Shown: in pieces, positions 1-5,127 of the stretch | Layout: each line of letters opens with the position of its first letter | How positions within the stretch are numbered: the stretch's first letter is position 1 | Source of the DNA: Bacteroidota bacterium | GTDB taxonomy: Bacteria > Bacteroidota > Bacteroidia > Chitinophagales > Chitinophagaceae | NCBI GenBank assembly: GCA_947441205.1 | Contig: CANETM010000098.1 | Span: 1 to 6,302 of the forward strand | DNA length: 6,302 nt | Reading direction: 5' to 3' | Program-made: the position numbers and the translations under genes | Notes under the pieces: generated by a model | Database searches by the model: none | What the model was told of the DNA's origin: nothing | What the model saw: the letters and a program-made list of their open reading frames with translations, nothing else

Positions 1-1
1 T

Positions 2-1108
2 AATTGGGAAGCAAGTAGGAATATACCATATCATGCATATTTGGAATTATATGAATTAGATCCTGAAATTACCTACGAAAATAAATTAGTACAAGTAAGT
101 GAATCAAAAAAAGACAGTATTCAAGCTGTCTGGGCATTAGTGGTTGGCATATTCAATCAGGAACATGAACGTATTTTTCAAAAAACATTGCTATTAGGTA
201 TCATACCCGCTCCTTCATTTGGAATAGGATATCCAAGTAATTGGGTAGTTACTACACCCAATACATTATTCCAAACTATTAGCAAAGGCATTCAACTAAT
301 TGGTAAGGATATTGATAATATGGATTTTCTGGAAGCAACGGTTCCGCAATCAGCCTTTGCAACTGATAATTACTGGATGCCAGCAATTCATAATCAACCC
401 CGAATTATGTTTGATACAAGTAGTAAGTTTATTAGTTATGTAAGTAGTTCGGGATTGCAACTATTACGTGTACCCGCTGCAAAACTTATTAAAATAGATT
501 TGAAAAATAAAGACATCAACTATCCCTATTCGAATTTGATCAACTCTATTAAAAAAACAAGAACTAGTATAAATAGTAAAGAATATTATAAAGTCATTCA
601 ACCACTCAGGGATGTTTATGCAAATAAGGATTATACTTTAAATGCCAATCTTGAATTCAATGCCAATATCAATAATGATGGCGAAATCATACAAAAATCC
701 GCACTACAGTTTTTGTCCGACATTCCTAATATAATATATGACGGAAAAGACAGTATTGGCTTTTTTACCGTGCGTGACGGGGTTACTGAAAAGGATAAAT
801 TTTACTACCCTCATAAAATTTATAACGGCTATGATTCATCAAAACAGTTTGAAATTATTGATAAAGTAAATGCTTTACCAATTTGGCATAGTAGTGTTAT
901 TTCAGGTAAAATTTATGGACAGGATTTTTCAATTCAATTTGACAATGATCAAAAGTTAAAAACAATATTGTTAGACAATAAAATTGTCATGGTTATTGAA
1001 GGAAGTAAAAAACCAAAACAAATGATTAATTTATCCAATGCTAATAATAACATAAATAATTTATTATTATTAATGGCATATGGCGAATTATTTCAAAGCC
1101 CAAATTAA
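2..1108 (+). CDS. Unrecognised protein, 5'-truncated by the window edge
   Basis: The reading frame is open from position 2 and no in-frame stop precedes it, so the gene almost certainly begins outside the window; the TTG at 41 is an internal codon and not a credible start. The window holds 368 residues of the C-terminal part and the stop TAA. I do not recognise the family. The visible part has no clear membrane segment or signal peptide and looks soluble. It is rich in Asn, Lys, Ile and Tyr, with an Asn-rich stretch near the C terminus followed by a Leu-rich helix (LLLLMAYGEL). The last roughly 110 residues alternate short beta-like strands (KIYGQDFSIQF, KTILLDNKIVMVIEG) before that terminal helix. 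This order loosely resembles a tubby/scramblase-like barrel, but that is only an inference. The next gene starts 14 bases downstream, so the two are probably cotranscribed. Confidence 0.85.
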   Translation, partial: NWEASRNIPYHAYLELYELDPEITYENKLVQVSESKKDSIQAVWALVVGIFNQEHERIFQKTLLLGIIPAPSFGIGYPSNWVVTTPNTLFQTISKGIQLIGKDIDNMDFLEATVPQSAFATDNYWMPAIHNQPRIMFDTSSKFISYVSSSGLQLLRVPAAKLIKIDLKNKDINYPYSNLINSIKKTRTSINSKEYYKVIQPLRDVYANKDYTLNANLEFNANINNDGEIIQKSALQFLSDIPNIIYDGKDSIGFFTVRDGVTEKDKFYYPHKIYNGYDSSKQFEIIDKVNALPIWHSSVISGKIYGQDFSIQFDNDQKLKTILLDNKIVMVIEGSKKPKQMINLSNANNNINNLLLLMAYGELFQSPN

Positions 1109-1122
1109 TTTATTTTTATATA

Positions 1123-1893
1123 ATGAGAATTGTAAGCTATAATGTAAATGGGATTCGTGCAGCCATTAAAAAAGGTTTAATTGACTGGTTAATAGCATAT
1201 CCTATTGACGTGTTTTGTGTTCAAGAAACCAAGGCAACTGCTAATGATATTGACTTAAATTTATTTACTGCATTAGGCTATCATGTAGCATGGTATCCTG
1301 CTCAAAAAAAAGGTTATAGCGGGGTCGCTATATTTAGCAAGAAAAAACCTAGTCAAATAGTATATGGTAGTGGATATGAAATGAGTGATTATGAGGGAAG
1401 GGTTGTACGAGTTGACATTGACGACCTTACCATTGTAAATACCTACTTCCCTTCCGGTACAAGTGGCGATGAACGTCAAAATTATAAATACCAATGGTTA
1501 GCCGAGTTTTATAGTTGGATTGAGGATTTAAAAAAAGATAGACCCAATATTATAGTTGCTGGTGATTATAATATCGCACATTGTGATATTGACATTCATG
1601 ATCCAAAAGGAAATAAAAAATCTTCCGGATTTTTACCCGAAGAAAAACAATGGATGGATAAGTTTATGGCTGCAGGTTGGATTGACAGCTATAGACATAT
1701 TAACCCAACAACAACGGGTGCCTATTCCTGGTGGAGTCAACGTTTTCCATCCGTAAGACTGAACAATAAGGGTTGGAGAATTGATTATTTATGTACGACA
1801 AGTGAATTGAAAAATTGGATTAAATCAGCAACCATTTTACCCATGGTAAAACATAGTGATCACTGCCCAATTGAATTAGAATTAAAAAAATAA
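1123..1893 (+). CDS. xth: Exodeoxyribonuclease III / AP endonuclease (ExoIII, XthA/ExoA family)
   Basis: This enzyme acts in base excision repair: it cleaves DNA 5' of abasic sites and trims 3' blocking groups, using Mg2+. All hallmark elements of the endonuclease/exonuclease/phosphatase fold are present in order: NVNGIRAA (N7), the metal ligand in QETKA (E35), GRVVR (92-96), TYFPSG with the catalytic Tyr (Y108), GDYNIAH (D148, N150), YSWWS (201-205), GWRIDYL (D221) and the terminal SDHCP (D246-H247). At 256 residues it is full length for the family (about 250-270). The ATG at 1123 gives the standard N terminus. No Shine-Dalgarno precedes it, as is usual in Bacteroidota. TATTTTTA at 1111-1118 matches seven of eight positions of the -7 consensus and might serve as an internal promoter, though the 14-base gap also suits read-through from upstream. 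The downstream gene begins 7 bases after the stop. A functional enzyme is expected because no key residue is missing. Confidence 0.97.
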   Translation: MRIVSYNVNGIRAAIKKGLIDWLIAYPIDVFCVQETKATANDIDLNLFTALGYHVAWYPAQKKGYSGVAIFSKKKPSQIVYGSGYEMSDYEGRVVRVDIDDLTIVNTYFPSGTSGDERQNYKYQWLAEFYSWIEDLKKDRPNIIVAGDYNIAHCDIDIHDPKGNKKSSGFLPEEKQWMDKFMAAGWIDSYRHINPTTTGAYSWWSQRFPSVRLNNKGWRIDYLCTTSELKNWIKSATILPMVKHSDHCPIELELKK

Positions 1894-1900
1894 TTGAATC

Positions 1901-2203
1901 ATGTACGTTTACAATATTAGTTTTCAAATAGACCCAAACCAGCAGGAACAATGGTTAGAATGGATGAAAAGTAAGCTTATACCCATGGTTGAATCAACGC
2001 ATTGTTTTGAAGACCACAAATTTTATGAAATAAACGTGTTGGAAGACCAAGCACCAACTTATACCCTTCAACTATTCACTTCCAATGAAGCAGAAATGGA
2101 AAATTACCAACTAAACCTAGGGCCATCTATTATGGATGAGGTTCAAAATACCTGGGGAAATCAATGTTTTCACTTTATTACGACAATGAAAATTGTGAAT
2201 TGA
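1901..2203 (+). CDS. DUF4286 family protein
   Basis: This is a 100-residue soluble protein with no signal peptide or membrane segment. The pattern matches the Bacteroidota-associated DUF4286 family as I remember it: a first beta strand (MYVYNISFQID), a helix with WLEWMKSKLIPMVEST (18-33), a Phe-containing turn (HCFEDHKFYEI), a strand with YTLQLF (74-79 region) and a final segment around WGNQCFHFITTMKIV. This alternation suggests a compact alpha/beta ferredoxin-like fold similar to dimeric alpha-beta barrel proteins; the fold is inferred. No catalytic residues are evident and the function is unknown. The ATG lies 7 bases after the exonuclease III stop, so the two genes are very likely in one transcript. 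This could hint at a nucleic-acid-related role, but adjacency alone is weak evidence. No clear terminator follows the stop. Confidence 0.85.
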   Translation: MYVYNISFQIDPNQQEQWLEWMKSKLIPMVESTHCFEDHKFYEINVLEDQAPTYTLQLFTSNEAEMENYQLNLGPSIMDEVQNTWGNQCFHFITTMKIVN

Positions 2204-2463
2204 TTGTGGATAGTTTATTCTTTGCAAACCCTTAGCAGGCTTAGTTTTCAGCAGTTATTGTTACGAAATCCTTTACCAGTAAGGCTTTCAGGAATTTTAA
2301 AAAGTATATGATATAAATCAATTGCACCAAATAACGGGTCAAAAGCTTACTATTTAAGGGTTTTGGTGGAAAAATAAAAACAAAAATAAATGGTAAAATA
2401 TTTTTTCGTTTCATAAAACCTAATAAATTTGTCATATCGTTTAAAACTATAAAAAACACATTT
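2204..2463. other. 260-base intergenic gap without a convincing gene
   Basis: Only an unconvincing 57-codon frame is visible on the minus strand (about 2414 down to 2241), hydrophobic and rich in Phe, Leu and Lys. A 9-base inverted repeat, AAACCCTTA at 2226-2234 and TAAGGGTTT at 2355-2363, brackets the middle of the gap. Neither tRNA-like nor terminator-like structure stands out. The right end contains the HU promoter. Confidence 0.6.
2424..2431 (+). promoter_or_regulatory. Promoter -7 element (TAnnTTTG) for the HU gene
   Basis: TAAATTTG is a perfect match to the Bacteroidota sigma-ABfr -7 consensus TAnnTTTG. It lies 32 bases before the HU ATG, which predicts a start of transcription near 2437 and a short A-rich leader of about 25 bases. 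No clear -33 TTTG was found at the expected distance, so the call rests on the -7 box and its position. Confidence 0.6.
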
Positions 2464-2733
2464 ATGAACAAAGCAGAATTAATCGCACACATCGCGGACA
2501 GCGCAGAGTTAACAAAAACATCAGCAAATGCAGCTTTAGATGCATTTATCGAAGCAGTAACTAAATCTTTGAAAAAAGGTGATAAAGTAACTTTAGTAGG
2601 TTTTGGTACTTTTTCAGTATCTAAGCGTGCTGCAAGAACTGGCCGTAACCCACAAACTGGCGCTACGATCAAAATTAAAGCTAAGAAAGTTGCTAAATTC
2701 AAGGCTGGTAAAGAATTAAGCGGAAAATTATAG
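2464..2733 (+). CDS. hup: HU-family DNA-binding nucleoid protein
   Basis: HU is a small basic architectural protein that binds and bends DNA without strong sequence preference, acting as a dimer to compact the nucleoid and assist replication, repair and recombination. The 89-residue length is typical (about 90). The N terminus MNKAELIAHIA begins the helix-turn-helix dimerisation region (1-40). The family signature runs from VGFGTF (45-50) through the arm residues R55, R58 and R61, to N62-P63, the proline that intercalates into DNA. The end KFKAGKEL (78-85) is the conserved closing helix. The reading frame looks more G+C-rich than its neighbours, as expected for a highly expressed gene. It has its own -7 promoter element upstream and a strong terminator 18 bases after its stop, so it is probably monocistronic. 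There is no Shine-Dalgarno; the leader is A-rich. A specialised HU paralogue cannot be excluded. Confidence 0.97.
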   Translation: MNKAELIAHIADSAELTKTSANAALDAFIEAVTKSLKKGDKVTLVGFGTFSVSKRAARTGRNPQTGATIKIKAKKVAKFKAGKELSGKL

Positions 2734-2751
2734 TCTGAAATTTATTTCAGT

Positions 2752-2781
2752 AAAAACCCCCTAATGTCAGGGGGTTTTTTT
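2752..2781 (+). terminator. Intrinsic terminator of the HU gene
   Basis: An 11-base perfect stem pairs 2752-2762 (five A, five C, T) with 2769-2779 (A, five G, five T) around a 6-base loop. The T run continues to 2781. The five consecutive G-C pairs and the T tract make this a textbook Rho-independent terminator, 18 bases after the HU stop. The A tract on the left could make it work in both directions, but no minus-strand gene ends here. Confidence 0.93.
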
Positions 2782-2788
2782 ATTTTTG
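2781..2788 (+). promoter_or_regulatory. Promoter -7 element (TAnnTTTG) for bTHX
   Basis: TATTTTTG fits TAnnTTTG and begins on the last T of the HU terminator tract. It lies 31 bases before the bTHX ATG, predicting a leader of roughly 25 bases. The match could be partly fortuitous because the area is T-rich, and the -33 position falls inside the terminator stem and shows no TTTG. The regular spacing, almost identical to that of HU, favours a real promoter. Confidence 0.45.
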
Positions 2789-2819
2789 CTATCCAATCAC
2801 TAAATAAAATTTAAATATC

Positions 2820-2933
2820 ATGGGTAGAGGAGATAAAAAAACAGCAAAAGGAAAAAGAACAATTGGTTCGTTTGGTAAAAGCAGACCGCACAAAATTGCC
2901 AAATCAAAGAAAGCTACTAAAGCAAGCGCTTAA
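2820..2933 (+). CDS. 30S ribosomal protein bTHX (Thx family), 37 residues
   Basis: The frame encodes MGRGDKKTAKGKRTIGSFGK followed by a basic tail, 37 residues in all. It closely follows the bTHX pattern MGKGDxKTxxGKxxxGxxGKxRP: G2, G4-D5-K6, K7-T8, G11-K12, G16-S17, G19-K20 and R22-P23 are all in place. In Thermus this small peptide sits in the head of the 30S subunit and stabilises 16S rRNA; Bacteroidota carry homologues. The C-terminal extension after RP (about 14 residues, Lys, Ala and Ser rich, ending KATKASA) is longer than in the shortest family members. The protein is extremely basic, with acid only at D5. It is flanked by two terminators and a plausible private promoter, so it is probably transcribed alone. 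The gene is easily missed by annotation with a length cut-off. The ATG at 2820 is the only sensible start. Confidence 0.9.
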   Translation: MGRGDKKTAKGKRTIGSFGKSRPHKIAKSKKATKASA

Positions 2934-2959
2934 GCTTTTCTAGACAATTTATAAGATTC

Positions 2960-2991
2960 CCCGAACCTACACAGTATGTTCGGGTTTTTTT
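2960..2991 (+). terminator. Intrinsic terminator of bTHX
   Basis: CCCGAAC at 2960-2966 pairs perfectly with GTTCGGG at 2978-2984. Three further inner pairs (2968-2970 with 2974-2976) follow a C-T mismatch, leaving a 3-base loop. Seven T residues (2985-2991) follow directly. It lies 26 bases after the bTHX stop, in the expected position and orientation. Confidence 0.9.
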
Positions 2992-2995
2992 ATAT

Positions 2996-3003
2996 TAATT
3001 TTG
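2996..3003 (+). promoter_or_regulatory. Promoter -7 element (TAnnTTTG) for the CxxC protein gene
   Basis: TAATTTTG matches the Bacteroidota -7 consensus exactly and begins 4 bases after the T tract of the bTHX terminator. Only 6 bases separate it from the ATG at 3010, so transcription would begin at or within a few bases of the start codon, giving a leaderless or nearly leaderless message. No convincing -33 TTTG is seen near 2973. Confidence 0.5.
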
Positions 3004-3009
3004 CATATC

Positions 3010-3216
3010 ATGAAGAGATTTATATTACTTACGGTGTTGTTGGTTGTAACAGCTAGCTTGTATGCACAATGCTCTATTTGCACTAAAACGGCAAGCCAAA
3101 TGGGTGAAGATGCAGGAAAGGGCTTCAACCTGGGCACTATTTACCTTGCGGCAATGCCTTTTACCATTATTGGTTATATCGCCTTTAAATGGTGGAAGAA
3201 CGAGAAACAAGGTTAA
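3010..3216 (+). CDS. Small exported or membrane-anchored CxxC protein
   Basis: This is a 68-residue protein of unknown function. Residues 1-20 are a classic signal peptide: MKR, a hydrophobic core FILLTVLLVVTASL, and a YAQ end. Cleavage before Q20 is the usual Bacteroidota pattern. The mature chain opens with C21-S-I-C24, a possible metal or disulfide pair. A short polar stretch (TKTASQMGEDAGKGFN, 25-40) leads into a hydrophobic helix LGTIYLAAMPFTIIGYIAF (41-59) and a basic end KWWKNEK, consistent with a membrane anchor whose C terminus is cytoplasmic and whose CxxC lies on the periplasmic side. Small Bacteroidota proteins of the type signal, QCxxC, GIxxGIxYLxxxP helix are familiar to me, but I know no function. 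It is not a standard lipoprotein, because YAQC does not match a lipobox. The in-frame TTG at 3001 is rejected as a start because it lies in the promoter. The stop overlaps the stop of the convergent membrane protein gene. Confidence 0.85.
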   Translation: MKRFILLTVLLVVTASLYAQCSICTKTASQMGEDAGKGFNLGTIYLAAMPFTIIGYIAFKWWKNEKQG

Positions 3217-4397
3217 TTCATTTGTTTGTCTACACTCAATTGTAAGAATTGGCCCTTAAATATTTGAAAGGCAATTACTACCCACACTATAAAGCATCCA
3301 ACTACCTTTAGTGCATACGGCACCATCACATAATTTCTTAAATAAGGTGTGAATAAATCAGAATAGGAGAAGCTTGAAAAAAAGATGGATACGATAAATA
3401 TGATGTTGTTCCATTTTGTTTTTTCTTGTAATACATACCATAAACAAATTGCGGGTACGCCAATAATATAGGTTGGTGACTCAGTACCCGTATTAAATAC
3501 AATAATAAACAGCAATACCGAACATAAAATATAAAGTCGGTAAATTGGGTTGGTGAAGTATTTATATTGTAAATATTGAGCTCCAAAAACCAATAAACCT
3601 GGAATAATAAATAACCATTTATTCAGATTAGGTAAATTAAACACCCGCTTCACCATTCCCTGGATGGTAACATCAACCATGTTATGATACATGTCTTTTG
3701 TCATATCAAAATTTGACTTTAAAGCTAATGCTTCGGCCCAGTCCTTATAAGATTGAATTAAAAAACTAGGACTTGTTGCCAACAATGGAATTAATAGTAA
3801 CACAACAAACCAAAATAATAATGATAAAATAAATGTTTTTTTATGCTTGCTGAAAAAGAAAAATGCAACCCCTGTGATGCTATACAATTTTATAAAAAAT
3901 CCCAACATAATCATTGCTGATGATTTTATTTCCTTTTGCTTAATGGCGTAAACAAATGATAATATGATAGTTGCTGCCATAATCCCGTTGCTTTGTAAAT
4001 TAGAAGCCGCATTCATCATTTCATTAGCCGATAAAATGAGTATGAAGTTTTGTTTTTGGGCGCTAATAGGCAATTGTCTTATGGCGTAATAAAGTATACC
4101 AGCATCTAAAATTCCCCATGCAAATGCACCTAATTGGGTAGGCAAAAATGAAAATGGAACGACTAAAACTGCAAAACTCGGACTGTAATAATAATGATCC
4201 CAGTATTGCGAAATGTACTCAACATATAAATTGGTTTCATGTATTAAATGAAAATAAGATTGTCTAAAAATGATAAAATTATTATAAGCATGATTGTTTA
4301 ATGCAGCCATCAATGCTATTGTTACTAAACCAAACCAAATACTCGCAGCAATATTATTATTAGCTACTAATTTATTTCCAAAATTTTTAAGATTCAT
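3213..4397 (-). CDS. Polytopic membrane glycosyltransferase, GT87 (DUF2029)-like
   Basis: This 394-residue integral membrane protein has roughly ten to twelve hydrophobic segments and no cleavable signal. Known members of the GT87 family are GT-C-fold enzymes that transfer mannose from polyprenyl-phosphate-mannose on the outer face of the cytoplasmic membrane. Recognisable features are NLYVEYISQYWDHYYYSPSF (56-75), resembling the family's lY...Y.P.f loop before a helix ending in FLP (84-86). There is also a middle block LQSNGIMAATIIL (133-145) where many relatives have GQ.N, and GFFIKLYSITG (164-174) resembling the usual a..iK.yp motif. The first loop reads NNFIIF (39-44), where many family members carry an acidic residue in a DF/DY pair; Asn here may be normal for the Bacteroidota branch. 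The ATG lies inside the end of the preceding MeaB gene (11-base overlap), which suggests translational coupling. Donor and acceptor are unknown. Confidence 0.75.
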   Translation of the reverse strand: MNLKNFGNKLVANNNIAASIWFGLVTIALMAALNNHAYNNFIIFRQSYFHLIHETNLYVEYISQYWDHYYYSPSFAVLVVPFSFLPTQLGAFAWGILDAGILYYAIRQLPISAQKQNFILILSANEMMNAASNLQSNGIMAATIILSFVYAIKQKEIKSSAMIMLGFFIKLYSITGVAFFFFSKHKKTFILSLLFWFVVLLLIPLLATSPSFLIQSYKDWAEALALKSNFDMTKDMYHNMVDVTIQGMVKRVFNLPNLNKWLFIIPGLLVFGAQYLQYKYFTNPIYRLYILCSVLLFIIVFNTGTESPTYIIGVPAICLWYVLQEKTKWNNIIFIVSIFFSSFSYSDLFTPYLRNYVMVPYALKVVGCFIVWVVIAFQIFKGQFLQLSVDKQMN

Positions 4398-5118
4398 GAT
4401 AGGTTTTTATAACAGTTAATAACTCCGAAATGCCAGCGCCTGTATTGGCAACAGTTTGCACTACATTTGTTTTAATGCCAACTCGTTGCGAAAGCGCATT
4501 GTGTAAATGATTGACAAACTGTTCTGCATCAGGACGGTCGGCTTTATTGACAACAAAAATATTAGCAACTTCAAATAAGCCTGATTTCATCATTTGAATT
4601 TCATCCCCAGCTTCTGGAACTAATACTAAAATAGTGGGATACGCAACTTGTGCGACCTGCACCTCTGACTGCCCTACTCCAACGGTTTCTAAAATAATAT
4701 AATCAAACCCAACCGACTGAATTAATTTAACAATTTCTGAAATCGGTTTATTTAAGCCTCCTAAATGCCCCCTATTGGCCAGCGAACGAATGTATACTAA
4801 TGAATTTAAGTACCATTCCCTCATTCTGATTCTATCTCCTAATAAAGCACCATTATGAATAACCGAACTTGGGTCAACCGACAATACAGCTACTTTTTTA
4901 CCTTCCTCAACCAAAGCAGCAATCAATTTTGAAATCAAGGTGCTTTTTCCAGCGCCTGGAGGTCCTGTAATACCAATTACAGGAATAGCTTTTGGTTGCA
5001 TGTCATTTGACAATACCTGCTCATTGTTGGTATTGTTTTCAATTTGAGAAATTGCCCTGGCAAGCAATAAAAAATTGCCTTCCATTACACCCTTATGAAT
5101 ATTTTCAATTTGAATCAT
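4387..5118 (-). CDS. meaB: MeaB/ArgK-type GTPase, methylmalonyl-CoA mutase chaperone, short form
   Basis: MeaB proteins are G3E-class P-loop GTPases that load and protect adenosylcobalamin in methylmalonyl-CoA mutase. The G-domain is intact: Walker A GPPGAGKS (52-59), SVDPSS (80-85), GDRIRM (94-99), RGHLGGL (116-122), the switch segment ETVGVGQSE (144-152), GDEIQ (171-175), the guanine-specificity motif NKAD (191-194) and a G5-like TVANTGAGI (222-230). The protein ends 13 residues later, at residue 243. Family members are usually about 310-330 residues, with a C-terminal helical dimerisation arm that is absent here, and the N-terminal helical part is also short. The bases after the stop do not continue the family in any frame; they encode the next gene. 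The protein may be a shortened lineage or a paralogue. No mutase gene is in the window. The gene starts 9 bases after the glycosyltransferase stop. AGAGGA abuts the ATG directly, too close for a normal Shine-Dalgarno. Confidence 0.92.
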   Translation of the reverse strand: MIQIENIHKGVMEGNFLLLARAISQIENNTNNEQVLSNDMQPKAIPVIGITGPPGAGKSTLISKLIAALVEEGKKVAVLSVDPSSVIHNGALLGDRIRMREWYLNSLVYIRSLANRGHLGGLNKPISEIVKLIQSVGFDYIILETVGVGQSEVQVAQVAYPTILVLVPEAGDEIQMMKSGLFEVANIFVVNKADRPDAEQFVNHLHNALSQRVGIKTNVVQTVANTGAGISELLTVIKTYHES

Positions 5119-5127
5119 TCCTCTAAA

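Noticed and set aside
1042..1069. 9-base A/T-only inverted repeat near the end of the first gene
   Set aside because: The stem is entirely A-T, lies inside the Asn- and Leu-rich coding stretch, and is explained by AAT/TTA codons; it is too weak to be a terminator.
1273..1494. 73-codon minus-strand frame inside the exonuclease III gene
   Set aside because: It lies entirely opposite conserved catalytic-domain codons of a clear gene, so it is a shadow frame.
2241..2702. 153-codon minus-strand frame spanning the HU gene and the gap before it
   Set aside because: Its first half is the reverse complement of HU, a certain gene, and the rest (57 codons from an internal ATG near 2414) is a low-complexity hydrophobic run in A+T-rich DNA with no family match I recognise.
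3237..3251. CAATT/AATTG inverted repeat just past the convergent stops, considered as a terminator for the CxxC gene
   Set aside because: Only 5 bases of A/T-rich stem and no following T tract; it is also inside the GT87-like coding sequence.
3062..3259. 65-codon plus-strand frame overlapping the CxxC protein gene
   Set aside because: It is out of frame with a gene that has a coherent signal peptide and membrane helix, and it runs through the convergent stop without any family pattern.
3338..3586. 82-codon minus-strand frame inside the GT87-like gene
   Set aside because: It is an alternative frame of a long membrane protein gene; hydrophobic codons commonly leave such open frames.
4385..4400. 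Frameshift joining MeaB to a missing C-terminal part
   Set aside because: The sequence after the MeaB stop, in any frame, does not show MeaB-like C-terminal residues; the overlapping frame is the well-formed start of the GT87-like gene.
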